Shown here piece by piece: positions 1-7,277 of a DNA stretch of 46,952 nucleotides (position 1 is the first letter of the stretch; each line of letters starts with the position of its first letter). Position numbers and translations under genes: made by a program. Under the pieces are notes generated by a model. It saw nothing but the letters and a program-made list of their open reading frames with translations. It made no database searches and was not told where the DNA came from. The DNA is taken from NCBI RefSeq assembly GCF_009911645.1, contig NZ_QWKI01000096.1, forward strand, positions 1 through 46,952. The letters run 5' to 3'. Source of the DNA: Pseudoflavonifractor sp. 60 (lineage in GTDB: Bacteria > Bacillota > Clostridia > Oscillospirales > Oscillospiraceae).

Positions 1-2
1 AA

Positions 3-44
3 TTAGGCTTTTTTTGATATGTACCTATCTATTTGCAATCGCAT
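3..44 (-). CDS. Possible 13-aa leader peptide
   Basis: A short frame on the minus strand reads MRLQIDRYISKKA and ends in TAA. It is preceded by a strong AGGAGG Shine-Dalgarno sequence 8 nt before the ATG, which is the main reason to take it seriously. It lies downstream of the terminator that closes the KTR/MATE transcription unit, so it may be the leader of a gene located before position 1. There is no homology evidence; it could also be a chance ORF. Confidence 0.3.
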   Translation of the reverse strand: MRLQIDRYISKKA

Positions 45-78
45 GGTGGCATCCTCCTGTTGCCGCCCAAGCGCAAAA

Positions 79-112
79 GAGCGGCGGCTCTGATTTCTCA
101 AAGCCGCCGCTC
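79..112 (-). terminator. Intrinsic terminator after the KTR gene
   Basis: An 11-bp perfect GC-rich stem (79-89 with 102-112) and a 12-nt loop are followed, on the minus strand, by a TTTT run at 75-78. It sits about 65 nt beyond the stop of the KTR-domain gene and so probably ends the MATE-KTR transcript. Confidence 0.7.
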
Positions 113-177
113 CTTATTTGACTTAGCCACGACTTTTCAAATGCAAAGCCGATAACTGTAGGGAAGGTTCCCATATG

Positions 178-384
178 TTATCGGCTCTGCGTCTGTGCGT
201 CTGGCTCTATGATTGACGTATTCAATTCTCGGACACTGATTAACATTTCCTGCTTGCACTTGGGACAATACAGCGGAAACCTTTCAAGAACCGTATCTTC
301 GTATACTTTTATTCGGGTCTTTCCGCCACAAGCAGGACAGCATATCCAGTGAGAACAATTTTGTGTTGCGTTCATTTGCGCCAC
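178..384 (-). CDS. Cysteine-rich KTR domain protein
   Basis: This 68-aa protein has two CxxC pairs: CCPACGG containing CPAC, followed directly by KTR, and a later CPKC. That is the pattern of the small cysteine-rich KTR family commonly encoded on Firmicute conjugative transposons. The four cysteines probably bind one zinc ion; the biological role of the family is unknown. The stop of the upstream MATE gene lies at 394, only 9 nt from this start, so the two genes are probably co-transcribed. The family assignment is from recognition of the motif; no function is inferred. Confidence 0.8.
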   Translation of the reverse strand: MAQMNATQNCSHWICCPACGGKTRIKVYEDTVLERFPLYCPKCKQEMLISVRELNTSIIEPDAQTQSR

Positions 385-393
385 CTTATGTTA

Positions 394-1770
394 TCAATGC
401 TCCTGGGATGGAATGGAAATATGGGTTCCTGTTATCCGCAATTCTCTGTGTAGCCGAACCGCCATAACTGCGGTGACAATAGCTGAAATAATGTCTGCCA
501 TCGGCTGTGCGTAGAGAATGCCACTTAATCCCCAAACCGTTGGAAGTATCAGAATAGCGGGGACAAAACAAATCCCCTGACGGCAAGCGCCGAGGATGCA
601 GCCCTCTGTGGCTTTTCCCATCACAAGGAACAGGAAGGTATAGACTGTGTAAAAACCAAAAAGGACAAAAGAGAGGCCGTTTGCCCGTAGCGCAATAGAA
701 CCGACACGAACCATCTCCGCATCTTCCTTTGTGAAAAGGGATACAATCTGCGTAGAGAATACAGCGGCAATAACACCAAAAATAACACAAAAGGCAGTAG
801 ACCAGAGGATAGCAGTTTTGATAGCCTCTTGCAGCCGGTCAAATTTTTTTGCCCCATAGCTAAATCCGGCGATTGGCTGAAATCCTTTCAGAAAGCCAAA
901 GACTATCAGTGTCCCCATGGACATGATTTTTGTGACCGGCCCCATTGCGGCCAGTGCGGAGCCTCCGTAATCCTTAGCGGCACTGTTTATCATGCTGATG
1001 GAAAGGCTGGTCAGAAGTTGGAAAATCAGCGTAGGAATACCGATTTTCAAAATTTCGGACATAATCTCTTTTGCAAAGCAACATTCTTTAATGCTGAAGC
1101 TGAACACGCTCTTTTTCCGGAGTATGTAACACACATAAACCAATGTGGAAACGATTTGGGAAATCGCTGTTGCAATCGCCGCGCCAGCTACGCCGAGGTT
1201 CAGCGCGTAGATGAAAACAGGGTCTAATATCACATTCAGCACCGCGCCAGCCATTAGCGCACACATAGCCGTTTTCGCCGCCCCCTCGCTGGAAACGATG
1301 TTGTTCATGGTGACATTGAACACATTAAAAATGGAGAACACGATATAGATTCGTGTGTAAGTGATTGCATAAGGCATCACACTTTCGATTGCGCCAGCTT
1401 GTTCCAAAATCGGTTCCAGAAAGATAATAGAGAACAGGATCATGACTGCCCCAATGGAAACGCCGCTGTATATGGCTGTACTTGCTACCTTGTTCGCCGT
1501 GTCCTTATCGCCCCGGCCCAGCAGCCTGGATAGATAGGCGGCAGCGCCATTTCCGAACAGCAGGCCCAGGCCAACAACAATCTGTCCCAGGGGAAAGGCA
1601 ACCGTGACCGCGCCCATCTGGTCGGTTCCCAGCCCGCCTACAAAATAGGTATCTACCAGATTGTAAAGGGCGTTAATGAGCATACCAATCATCGTTGGGA
1701 TGCCCAGCGCCAGGAGAGCTTTGGGAATTGGCGCACTCCCCAGAAGCGCCATTTTTTTGTTTCCGTCCAT
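394..1770 (-). CDS. MATE family multidrug/cation antiporter
   Basis: This 458-aa polytopic membrane protein has the typical MATE length and about 12 hydrophobic segments. The N-terminal pattern is MATE-like (a glycine/proline-rich first helix, PTMIGMLINALYNLVDTYFV, and the IGQ-like segment GAVTVAFPLGQIVVGLG). The family exports cationic drugs or metabolites in exchange for Na+ or H+. It is divergent from the PadR regulator at 1891, and the shared intergenic region carries two palindromes, so it is most likely the target repressed by that PadR protein. The substrate cannot be read from sequence. It lies in an integrative-element context and is a plausible accessory efflux gene. Confidence 0.9.
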   Translation of the reverse strand: MDGNKKMALLGSAPIPKALLALGIPTMIGMLINALYNLVDTYFVGGLGTDQMGAVTVAFPLGQIVVGLGLLFGNGAAAYLSRLLGRGDKDTANKVASTAIYSGVSIGAVMILFSIIFLEPILEQAGAIESVMPYAITYTRIYIVFSIFNVFNVTMNNIVSSEGAAKTAMCALMAGAVLNVILDPVFIYALNLGVAGAAIATAISQIVSTLVYVCYILRKKSVFSFSIKECCFAKEIMSEILKIGIPTLIFQLLTSLSISMINSAAKDYGGSALAAMGPVTKIMSMGTLIVFGFLKGFQPIAGFSYGAKKFDRLQEAIKTAILWSTAFCVIFGVIAAVFSTQIVSLFTKEDAEMVRVGSIALRANGLSFVLFGFYTVYTFLFLVMGKATEGCILGACRQGICFVPAILILPTVWGLSGILYAQPMADIISAIVTAVMAVRLHRELRITGTHISIPSQEH

Positions 1771-1786
1771 AAATTGCTCCTTTCTC

Positions 1787-1870
1787 TTGACAGCCAGTGT
1801 AATGCGAAGTAGTATACTTTATAGTAACTGCCAGTCAACACATACTACTATAATTTATAGTACTTGTCAA
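1787..1870. promoter_or_regulatory. Divergent MATE/padR promoters with two operators
   Basis: Two 17-bp sites of the same format occur 36 bp apart. TACTATAATTTATAGTA (1846-1862) is a perfect palindrome and TAGTATACTTTATAGTA (1810-1826) is an imperfect copy. They overlap near-consensus promoters. On the plus strand there is TTGACA (1787-1792), 17 bp, TAGTAT (1810-1815) toward padR. On the minus strand there is TTGACA (1870-1865), 17 bp, TAGTAT (1847-1842), plus TTGACT (1838-1833), 16 bp, TATACT (1816-1811) toward the MATE gene. The layout fits autorepression by PadR with joint control of the exporter. Confidence 0.7.
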
Positions 1871-1890
1871 GTGCGAAAGGGGAAATCTTC

Positions 1891-2415
1891 ATGGCAACAA
1901 TAGATTTGATTGTCCTTGGGATGCTTAAAAAGCAACCGTTGAGTGCCTACGACATTCAAAAGCTGGTGGAATACCGCAACATTTCAAAATGGGTAAAAAT
2001 CAGCACACCTTCCATCTATAAAAAGGTCATTCAGTTAGAAGAAAAGGGTCTGCTCCAGAGTGTCCTTGTGCGGGAGAATAATATGCCGGAAAAGGCGGTT
2101 TACTCGCTGACAGACAGCGGTGAACAGGAATTTGAACGGCTCATGAGAGAGCTTTCCGCCCAGCCTATCCGTATGTTTCTGGACTTTAATGCTGTGATTG
2201 TAAATCTGGACAGTGTTCCTTTGGAAATGCAAAAAACTTGCATTGACAGCATTGAAAAAAATGTGCAGGATTTGAAAACATATCTGGAAGAAAACCTTCG
2301 GGAAAAAGAAAATGCGCCGGAGGTTCCGGAAATCGGTATGGCGGTTTTGCGTCAGCAATTTGTCTTGGCTGAAACGATCGGAATTTGGATTGAGGAATTG
2401 AAAAAGCGATTTTAG
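1891..2415 (+). CDS. PadR family transcriptional regulator
   Basis: The 174-aa protein opens with the PadR winged-helix signature (DLIVLGMLKKQPLSAYDIQK), followed by a second helix region (STPSIYKKVIQLEEKGLL) and the PadR-type wing KAVYSLTDSG at about residues 65-75. The C-terminal half (about 90-174) is helical and probably forms the dimer interface (Vir-type tail). The ATG at 1891 was chosen because AAAGGGG lies 9 nt upstream; an upstream ATG in the same frame has no ribosome site. PadR proteins typically repress a divergent transporter and are released by its substrate. The MATE gene at 394-1770 is the obvious target. Confidence 0.88.
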   Translation: MATIDLIVLGMLKKQPLSAYDIQKLVEYRNISKWVKISTPSIYKKVIQLEEKGLLQSVLVRENNMPEKAVYSLTDSGEQEFERLMRELSAQPIRMFLDFNAVIVNLDSVPLEMQKTCIDSIEKNVQDLKTYLEENLREKENAPEVPEIGMAVLRQQFVLAETIGIWIEELKKRF

Positions 2416-2435
2416 AGGCTAATTCTCAAATGCGC

Positions 2436-2484
2436 AAAAGGGGCAGGAAACCACGCATTATTGTGGTTTCCTGCCCCTTTTTCT
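2436..2484 (+). terminator. Strong intrinsic terminator after padR
   Basis: A perfect 19-bp inverted repeat (2436-2454 with 2463-2481), an 8-nt loop and a T run lie 20 nt beyond the padR stop. Its presence inside the apparent open frame that begins at 2430 shows that this ATG is not the start of the following recombinase sequence. Confidence 0.85.
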
Positions 2485-2549
2485 GTTATTTCATAGTGCA
2501 AGTGCAAAATGTCAGCAGCCCGCTTCACAATTTAATTTGTGGTCTTGTC

Positions 2550-3944
2550 CATATCAGTGAAATTTACTTTCCAATGAAGAATGTCCGCTATATCGCGGTC
2601 AATGACTGCGTGGACACCGCCAACAAAAACAACGACATAGCGGCGCTGAAAAATGTTATGAACGAATTTTACAGCCGGGACAATTCCCGCAAAATCCGTT
2701 CGTCCATACGGGCCAGGGCAAAGGCGGGGCTTTATCGCTGTTCCTATGCTCCATTGGGGTATCGCAAGGCCCCGGATAACCACAATAAGCTGATTGTGGA
2801 CGAGGAAACGGCATGGATAATCAAGCGGATATTCGAGTATGCTAACGCTGGCATGGGGTCGCATAAAATCGCGTCTTCCTTGCGGAAAGAGCAAGTCCCC
2901 TGCCCCTCCTGGTGGCAGTACACCCGTGGCGAGAAAGACTATTCCCAGCGGTTTTCCGACCCCACCAATAAATATGAATGGTCGCATACTGTGATTCGGG
3001 GAATCATCGGGAACCCGGTCTATCTCGGCCACACCATCATGTGCAAGCATGAAACGGTGTTCAAGGTGGGGCTTTTGAAGAAAACCCCTGACGCTGACCG
3101 TATCAGGGTAGATAACACCCATAAGCCGTTGGTATCGCAAGAAATGTTCGACAACGCCAACGCCAAAATCCTGAGCAGGAAGCGGGAGGACACCAGCGGG
3201 AATGTGTCTATCTTCTCCGGCCTTATCAAGTGCGGCACCTGCGGCAAAGCTATGTGTCAGCGTTATTGGGGGAGGGACAGGCACCGTATCTTTGTCTGCA
3301 ACACCTACGCAAAGAACACCCAACGCTGTACCGACCACCGCATTTTTTACGACGATCTGTACGATGCGGTTCTGGCCGACATTCAGTACCACGCCCAACT
3401 TGCCTATGAGGACAGGGACAAGGCCGTTGCCCTGGCAATCAGGATGAACGACAAAGCGGAGGGCAGCAGGGCGAAAAGCAGCGAGGGCAAGCTGAAACAG
3501 GCCCGGAAACGCTACGATGAAGTGACCAGGATGTTTGACCGTCTGTATGAGGATTCCCTGTCCGGGCGTATCTCCAACGACAACTTCACCCGGCTGGTGG
3601 ACAAGTATCAGGCGGAGTAAGCCCAGCTTTTGGAGCAGATCGACGCGCTGGAGCGGGCTATGCAGGAGGTCAGGGACACCCGGCAGAATGCCGTACAGTG
3701 GGCCGACCTGATGGCGGGGTACGCCGGTATCCAGGAATTGACCGCCGAAAACCTCAATCTCCTTGTGGAGCGTATTGAGGTTTTTGACCGGGCGGCAACA
3801 GATGACGGAGTGGAGCAGACCATCCGTATCTGTTACCGCTTCGGCGGTTACATAGGAGAGCGGTGTTTCAGGGCAAAGGCTATGAAGCATGGTGGGCACA
3901 GACGGAAAGGGGCGAGCAATGAAAAAGCGTTACTTGTATCTTGA
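2550..3944 (+). pseudogene. Large serine recombinase remnant (TndX-like)
   Basis: From about 2550 the frame reads as the end of a resolvase catalytic domain (YFPMKNVRYIAVND), the arginine-rich helix (SRDNSRKIRSSIRARAKAG) and a Recombinase domain. A Zn ribbon (CGTCGKAMC, then C at the later CNTYA and RCTDHR positions) and a coiled coil follow. The first 90 or so residues, which would hold the catalytic serine, are absent; the frame runs upstream into the padR terminator. A TAA at 3618-3620 interrupts the coiled coil, and recombinase-like sequence continues in the same frame afterwards (EQIDALERAMQEV to the stop at 3944). Both lesions make it non-functional. The order with the two small genes and TnpV downstream is typical of Firmicute ICE modules. 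The left boundary is approximate. Confidence 0.85.
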
Positions 3945-4080
3945 TGAAGCGGAGTGGCGGCGGTTGGTGTTCTATCTGAATGAGTTCCGCAACAAGCTGA
4001 TCGCCCAAGGCCGCTATACTGACTGCGTGGATGAATTATTGGTAAAGACAGTCAACGCAAAAGCTGTGAAAATACGATGA
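3919..4080 (+). CDS. Small conserved ICE protein, unknown function
   Basis: A 53-aa protein starting MKKRYLYLDEAEWRRLVFYL, charged and with no membrane segment or cysteine motif. The ATG at 3919 follows AAAGGGG by 6 nt and overlaps the last codons of the recombinase remnant. Its stop overlaps the upstream side of the TnpV gene, which indicates translational coupling. Similar short proteins are familiar between serine recombinase and TnpV genes in clostridial elements, but no function is known. Confidence 0.65.
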   Translation: MKKRYLYLDEAEWRRLVFYLNEFRNKLIAQGRYTDCVDELLVKTVNAKAVKIR

Positions 4081-4094
4081 TGGAGGTATTCACA

Positions 4095-4466
4095 ATGGAA
4101 AAATCTATCTTTGAGCAGATGGGCGGTACATACGAAATGCGAGGCGATTACCGGCTCCCCTGCCTTGCTCTACCGGCTGAAAAAAAGCCGGCAGGGATAT
4201 GGGGCCAGCGGCACCTGCGGTACATCAGGCAGCACCGCAAGGCCCTCTACACCGCCCTCTGGATGGGAGGCAGGCTGAATGATTACCTTACCGACATTGA
4301 CCAGCAGGCGGAGGAAATGTTCTTTCAGCTGGTAAAAGATTACGCCCGGCAGCAGGGCATAACAGAGCGGTTAAAGGCCGAAAATCAGATGGAATGGGTG
4401 GGGCGGATGAATAACTGCAAGGCCCAGGCGGAGGAAGTTATTATGGCGGAATTGATTTGTGTTTAG
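4095..4466 (+). CDS. tnpV: TnpV family transposon-encoded protein
   Basis: The 123-aa product matches the TnpV family. It has an N-terminal IFEQMGGTYEMRGDYRLPCL segment, a GIWGQRHLRYIRQHRKALY core and a C-terminal helical part with NQMEWVGRMNNCKAQAEEVI. TnpV proteins accompany Tn4451-type and related elements moved by large serine recombinases; their role is unknown. The ATG at 4095 has GGAGG 9 nt upstream. An in-frame ATG at 4077 overlaps the previous stop but has no Shine-Dalgarno sequence. Family membership is by recognition. Confidence 0.82.
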   Translation: MEKSIFEQMGGTYEMRGDYRLPCLALPAEKKPAGIWGQRHLRYIRQHRKALYTALWMGGRLNDYLTDIDQQAEEMFFQLVKDYARQQGITERLKAENQMEWVGRMNNCKAQAEEVIMAELICV

Positions 4467-4476
4467 GGGGGGAGTT

Positions 4477-4776
4477 ATGTTGACATTTGAAAAGGTATTA
4501 GAGGTTTTCGGGGACTATCTTCAGCAAGACCCGCTTTATGAGGTCGTTACCACCAGCCACGGCTATACGCTGATGGCCTGGGAACCGAGAAGAAATGACT
4601 GGTATAAGGCAAGACATATGGCGACCCCGAAAATTTTAATGGATAGCCTGTTGGACACCTACGCAAACTTTATGGAAGATCAGATAACTGACAATGAGCG
4701 GGATTTGACCGAACAGGAAACCGCCGAGGTAAAAAGGCAATGTGATTTGCTCCGGGCCAAGTGCATGAGCAAATAG
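4477..4776 (+). CDS. Hypothetical ICE protein
   Basis: A 99-aa soluble protein beginning MLTFEKVLEVFGDYLQQDPL, with aromatic-rich segments (LMAWEPRRNDWYKARHM) and a charged helical C-terminus (DLTEQETAEVKRQCDLLRAK). The ATG at 4477 is preceded by a GGGGGGAG ribosome site 4 nt upstream and lies just after TnpV, so the genes are probably co-transcribed. I recognise it only as a recurring companion of TnpV-containing elements and assign no function. Confidence 0.65.
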   Translation: MLTFEKVLEVFGDYLQQDPLYEVVTTSHGYTLMAWEPRRNDWYKARHMATPKILMDSLLDTYANFMEDQITDNERDLTEQETAEVKRQCDLLRAKCMSK

Positions 4777-4802
4777 CGGCAGAGCGAAACAGGAGGGCGC
4801 GG

Positions 4803-5175
4803 TCAAGCGTCCTCCTGTCCGTTTGATTGGGCTTGCTCAATCTGCACGATTTCTTTTGCCGCTGCGGTAATGACCCGTATCCCATCATCACCCATATCAT
4901 CCAGTAAAACATCAAGCTGGCGGCGCTGGGTGTTCTTCCCTGTGGGCCGTTCCAAAAGGAATTGATCAACGGATATGTTGTAGCGCAGCATTAGCTCAAA
5001 GAAGATTTGTAGGCTTGGGTGCTGGCCCTTGTTCTCAATGTTGGCAAGATAGCGCGGGGATAAGTACATTTCATCACATACTTTTTTTCCGGCTCTCCTT
5101 ACGTCCCAGCCGCGCCGCCTTGATTGTCGCCCCAAAAGCCTTAAAATCATATCGTGGTACGGGCCTTTTTGCCAT
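4803..5175 (-). pseudogene. Xre-type HTH regulator, frameshifted
   Basis: From ATG 5175 the minus strand encodes MAKRPVPRYDFKAFGATIKA, AARLGRKESRKK and then stops at TGA. The rest of the protein (VCDEMYLSPRYLANIENKGQ, HPSLQIFFELMLRYNISVDQ) lies in another frame. The two parts join if one base is removed from a run of seven A (plus-strand T run 5092-5098). This gives a normal Xre/Cro HTH of about 123 aa with the recognition helix near YLSPRYLANIENKG. The start at 5175 has AGGGTGAT upstream. It faces away from the two-component operon and probably regulated element genes. The downstream frame alone opens at 5150 but would begin with an unrelated N-terminus. Confidence 0.75.
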
Positions 5176-5321
5176 ATTCATATCACCCTATTACATTTTA
5201 CAGTTCATCTCCCCGTTTGAATATGTCTATACAATTCTATTTGATTGCTTAAATAATTCCTACTGCTGGATGAATGACCCTAACCACATTTATTTGACTG
5301 TACATATTTTCACTGTTAGAA

Positions 5322-5354
5322 TTTCATATACATTCCACATTTGTATGTTACAAT
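5322..5354 (+). promoter_or_regulatory. Two-component operon promoter with 11-bp repeats
   Basis: Two adjacent 11-bp repeats, TTTCATATACA (5322-5332) and TTCCACATTTG (5333-5343), end exactly 5 nt before a -10 box TACAAT (5349-5354). There is no good -35 box, as expected when an activator binds there. The same arrangement is found at 7188-7231 and 9650-9693. An OmpR-type regulator binding tandem repeats one helical turn apart is the obvious reader, most likely the product of the gene it precedes. Confidence 0.7.
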
Positions 5355-5375
5355 GCTCCCCAAGGAGGTGGGCTA

Positions 5376-6041
5376 ATGGCAACATTACTAATTGTTGAGG
5401 ACGACCGCAAGACCAACGATGCGATTTGTGAATACCTAAAGCCCGCAGGCCACAAGGTTATCCCGGCCTATGATGGCGGGGAGGCGTTACAGCTTTTCCG
5501 TGAGAACAGCATCGACCTTGTTGTGCTGGACATCATGCTGCCCCATGTCAGCGGTCTGTCCATTTTGCATGAGATACGGCGGACAAGCACGACACCCGTT
5601 TTGATGCTTACGGCCATTGAGGACGAGTACACCCAAGTCAGGAGCTTTGACGAGCAGGCCGACGATTACATGACAAAGCCCTTTTCTATGGTATTGCTGG
5701 GGAGGCGGATCACCGCCCTCCTGCGGCGGAGCGGGCAGGCCCCGTTACCCCAAACGATCGCCTTTGGCGACGTGACTGTTGACTTCTCTGGCTATACCGC
5801 CAGCGACAGCGCCGGGAAAATCGACATCATGCCCAAGGAGATTGATCTGCTCCGGCTGCTGGTGGAGCATAGGGGGCTGGTGCTGACCCGTTCGCAGATT
5901 TTGGACGAGCTGTGGGGCGCTGACTATCCAATCATTGACCGAACCGTAGACACCTACATCAAAAATCTGCGGAAGAAGCTGCGGCTTGACTGTATCGTGA
6001 CAGTCAAGGGCATCGGCTACAAATACGAGGTACAGCCATGA
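5376..6041 (+). CDS. OmpR/PhoB family response regulator
   Basis: A 221-aa cytosolic regulator. Residues 1-115 are a receiver domain with acidic pocket E8-D9-D10, phosphoacceptor D52 (VVLDIML), a conserved T (LMLTA) and K (DYMTKPF). Residues 125-221 are a winged-helix DNA-binding domain (IMPKEIDLLRLL, DRTVDTYIKNLRKKL, VKGIGYKYE). AAGGAGG lies 7 nt before the ATG. The stop overlaps the kinase start (ATGA). With the kinase and the ABC transporter downstream it resembles BceRS/VanRS-type envelope-stress modules. The 11-bp repeats before its own promoter, before the ABC operon and before the leader ORF at 9753 are probably its binding sites. Confidence 0.93.
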   Translation: MATLLIVEDDRKTNDAICEYLKPAGHKVIPAYDGGEALQLFRENSIDLVVLDIMLPHVSGLSILHEIRRTSTTPVLMLTAIEDEYTQVRSFDEQADDYMTKPFSMVLLGRRITALLRRSGQAPLPQTIAFGDVTVDFSGYTASDSAGKIDIMPKEIDLLRLLVEHRGLVLTRSQILDELWGADYPIIDRTVDTYIKNLRKKLRLDCIVTVKGIGYKYEVQP

Positions 6042-7135
6042 AACGATTAAAACTGTTTCCGAAAATATTTCTCTATACCATGAGCATCATGCTCTTTGTC
6101 GTTGTTGTCACGCATGGGCTGATCTATCTGCTTGCCCCACAGATGCAGCTTGCATTGAGTGCCCAAGATGATGTTGTTGTCAGCATCAGACAGGAGCAGT
6201 TTGTGACCGAGGCAGTAGAAAAAGCCCTGCCCATCTCGTTAAGCTGTTCCCTGCTGATCTCCGTTGTCTGCTCACTCCTATTTTCCAAGGCGATTGCCGA
6301 CCCTATCAAGAAAATTTCTGCGTCAACCGAGCAGATGATGAAATTAGACCACGGGGCGAATTGTCCTATTCATGCAAAGGACGAAATTGGTACGCTGGCG
6401 CAGAATGTCAACGACCTATATTCCAATCTTCTTTCCACCATTGAACATTTAGAGCGGGAAAAGGACGCTGTGCGAGATATGGAGCGGGCCAAGGTGGACT
6501 TCCTGCGGGCGGCGTCTCATGAACTGAAAACACCTGTGACCGCATTGAACGTCACACTGGAAAACATGATTTTAGGCGTTGGAAAGTATCAGGACTACGC
6601 TGCCTATCTCCCGGAGTGCAAGGAAATGGTCGAGCAGCTTTCCGGGATGATACATGAAATTCTGGAAACCTCCAAGCTGAATTTGACCGCCGAACCGACA
6701 AAACAGGTTGATGTGTCTGAACTGCTGGCGGAACTGTGTGAACCATATCAACTGATTGCGGCGGCACATCAAATTACGTTCTCTCTTGACCTGCCGGAAC
6801 AATTTCCCGCTGTACTGCCTGTTGGTCCGTTCAGTAAGGCGGTGTCTAATGTCCTCGCAAATGCTGTCGCTTATACGGAGGCCGGGAAAACCGTTGCTGT
6901 CTATATGGATGAAAACCGTCTAATCATTGAAAACGAATGTGTCCCTATCCCTGACGATGAAATCCGCCGCCTGTTTGAACCATTCTACCGTCCAGACTTC
7001 TCCCGGAGCCGGGAGAGCGGCGGCAACGGCCTGGGCCTCTATATCGTGGACACGCTCTTGACCTCTATGAACATCCCCTATTCCTTTGCTCCCATGAAGT
7101 CCCCGCCTGGGATGTGTTTTACCATTCAACTATAA
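6038..7135 (+). CDS. Sensor histidine kinase
   Basis: This 365-aa membrane kinase has a first transmembrane helix at about residues 10-32 and a short (about 35-aa) external segment. A second helix lies at about 64-85, followed by a HAMP-like linker (KAIADPIKKISASTEQM). The DHp domain carries the phosphoaccepting histidine in RAASHELKTPVTAL at about residue 160, and the ATP-binding domain has an N box (NVLANAVAYTEAG) and a G box (GGNGLGLYIVDTL). The short sensor loop suggests intramembrane sensing, as in kinases working with an ABC permease. The start overlaps the response regulator stop by 4 nt. Confidence 0.92.
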   Translation: MKRLKLFPKIFLYTMSIMLFVVVVTHGLIYLLAPQMQLALSAQDDVVVSIRQEQFVTEAVEKALPISLSCSLLISVVCSLLFSKAIADPIKKISASTEQMMKLDHGANCPIHAKDEIGTLAQNVNDLYSNLLSTIEHLEREKDAVRDMERAKVDFLRAASHELKTPVTALNVTLENMILGVGKYQDYAAYLPECKEMVEQLSGMIHEILETSKLNLTAEPTKQVDVSELLAELCEPYQLIAAAHQITFSLDLPEQFPAVLPVGPFSKAVSNVLANAVAYTEAGKTVAVYMDENRLIIENECVPIPDDEIRRLFEPFYRPDFSRSRESGGNGLGLYIVDTLLTSMNIPYSFAPMKSPPGMCFTIQL

Positions 7136-7148
7136 ATGTGAAATGTGG

Positions 7149-7173
7149 AAAACTCCCCAGCCGGGGAGTTTTT
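7149..7173 (+). terminator. Intrinsic terminator after the kinase gene
   Basis: A 10-bp stem AAAACTCCCC/GGGGAGTTTT with a 4-nt loop and trailing T residues lies 14 nt after the kinase stop. It separates the regulator operon from the ABC operon, which has its own promoter at 7188-7231. Confidence 0.8.
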
Positions 7174-7187
7174 CATTTCTGCTCAAA

Positions 7188-7231
7188 TTCCATATACGTT
7201 TCATACCCATTCCACATTGGGATGCTATTCT
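7188..7231 (+). promoter_or_regulatory. ABC operon promoter with three 11-bp repeats
   Basis: Three contiguous 11-bp repeats (TTCCATATACG 7188-7198, TTTCATACCCA 7199-7209, TTCCACATTGG 7210-7220) are followed after 5 nt by a -10 box TATTCT (7226-7231) that also has an upstream TG. Format and spacing match the promoter at 5322-5354, so the same response regulator probably activates both. Confidence 0.75.
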
Positions 7232-7277
7232 GCGAGTGCGTTCGGAAGAACAGCATAACGATATGGAGGTATCAACC

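Noticed and set aside
2430-2550. ATG at 2430 as start of the first recombinase
   Set aside because: It falls at the base of a 19-bp terminator hairpin, has no ribosome site, and the residues before about 2550 do not resemble a resolvase domain.
2532-3899. 455-codon open frame on the minus strand across the recombinase remnant
   Set aside because: It is antisense to recognisable recombinase sequence, with no ribosome site and a biased composition.
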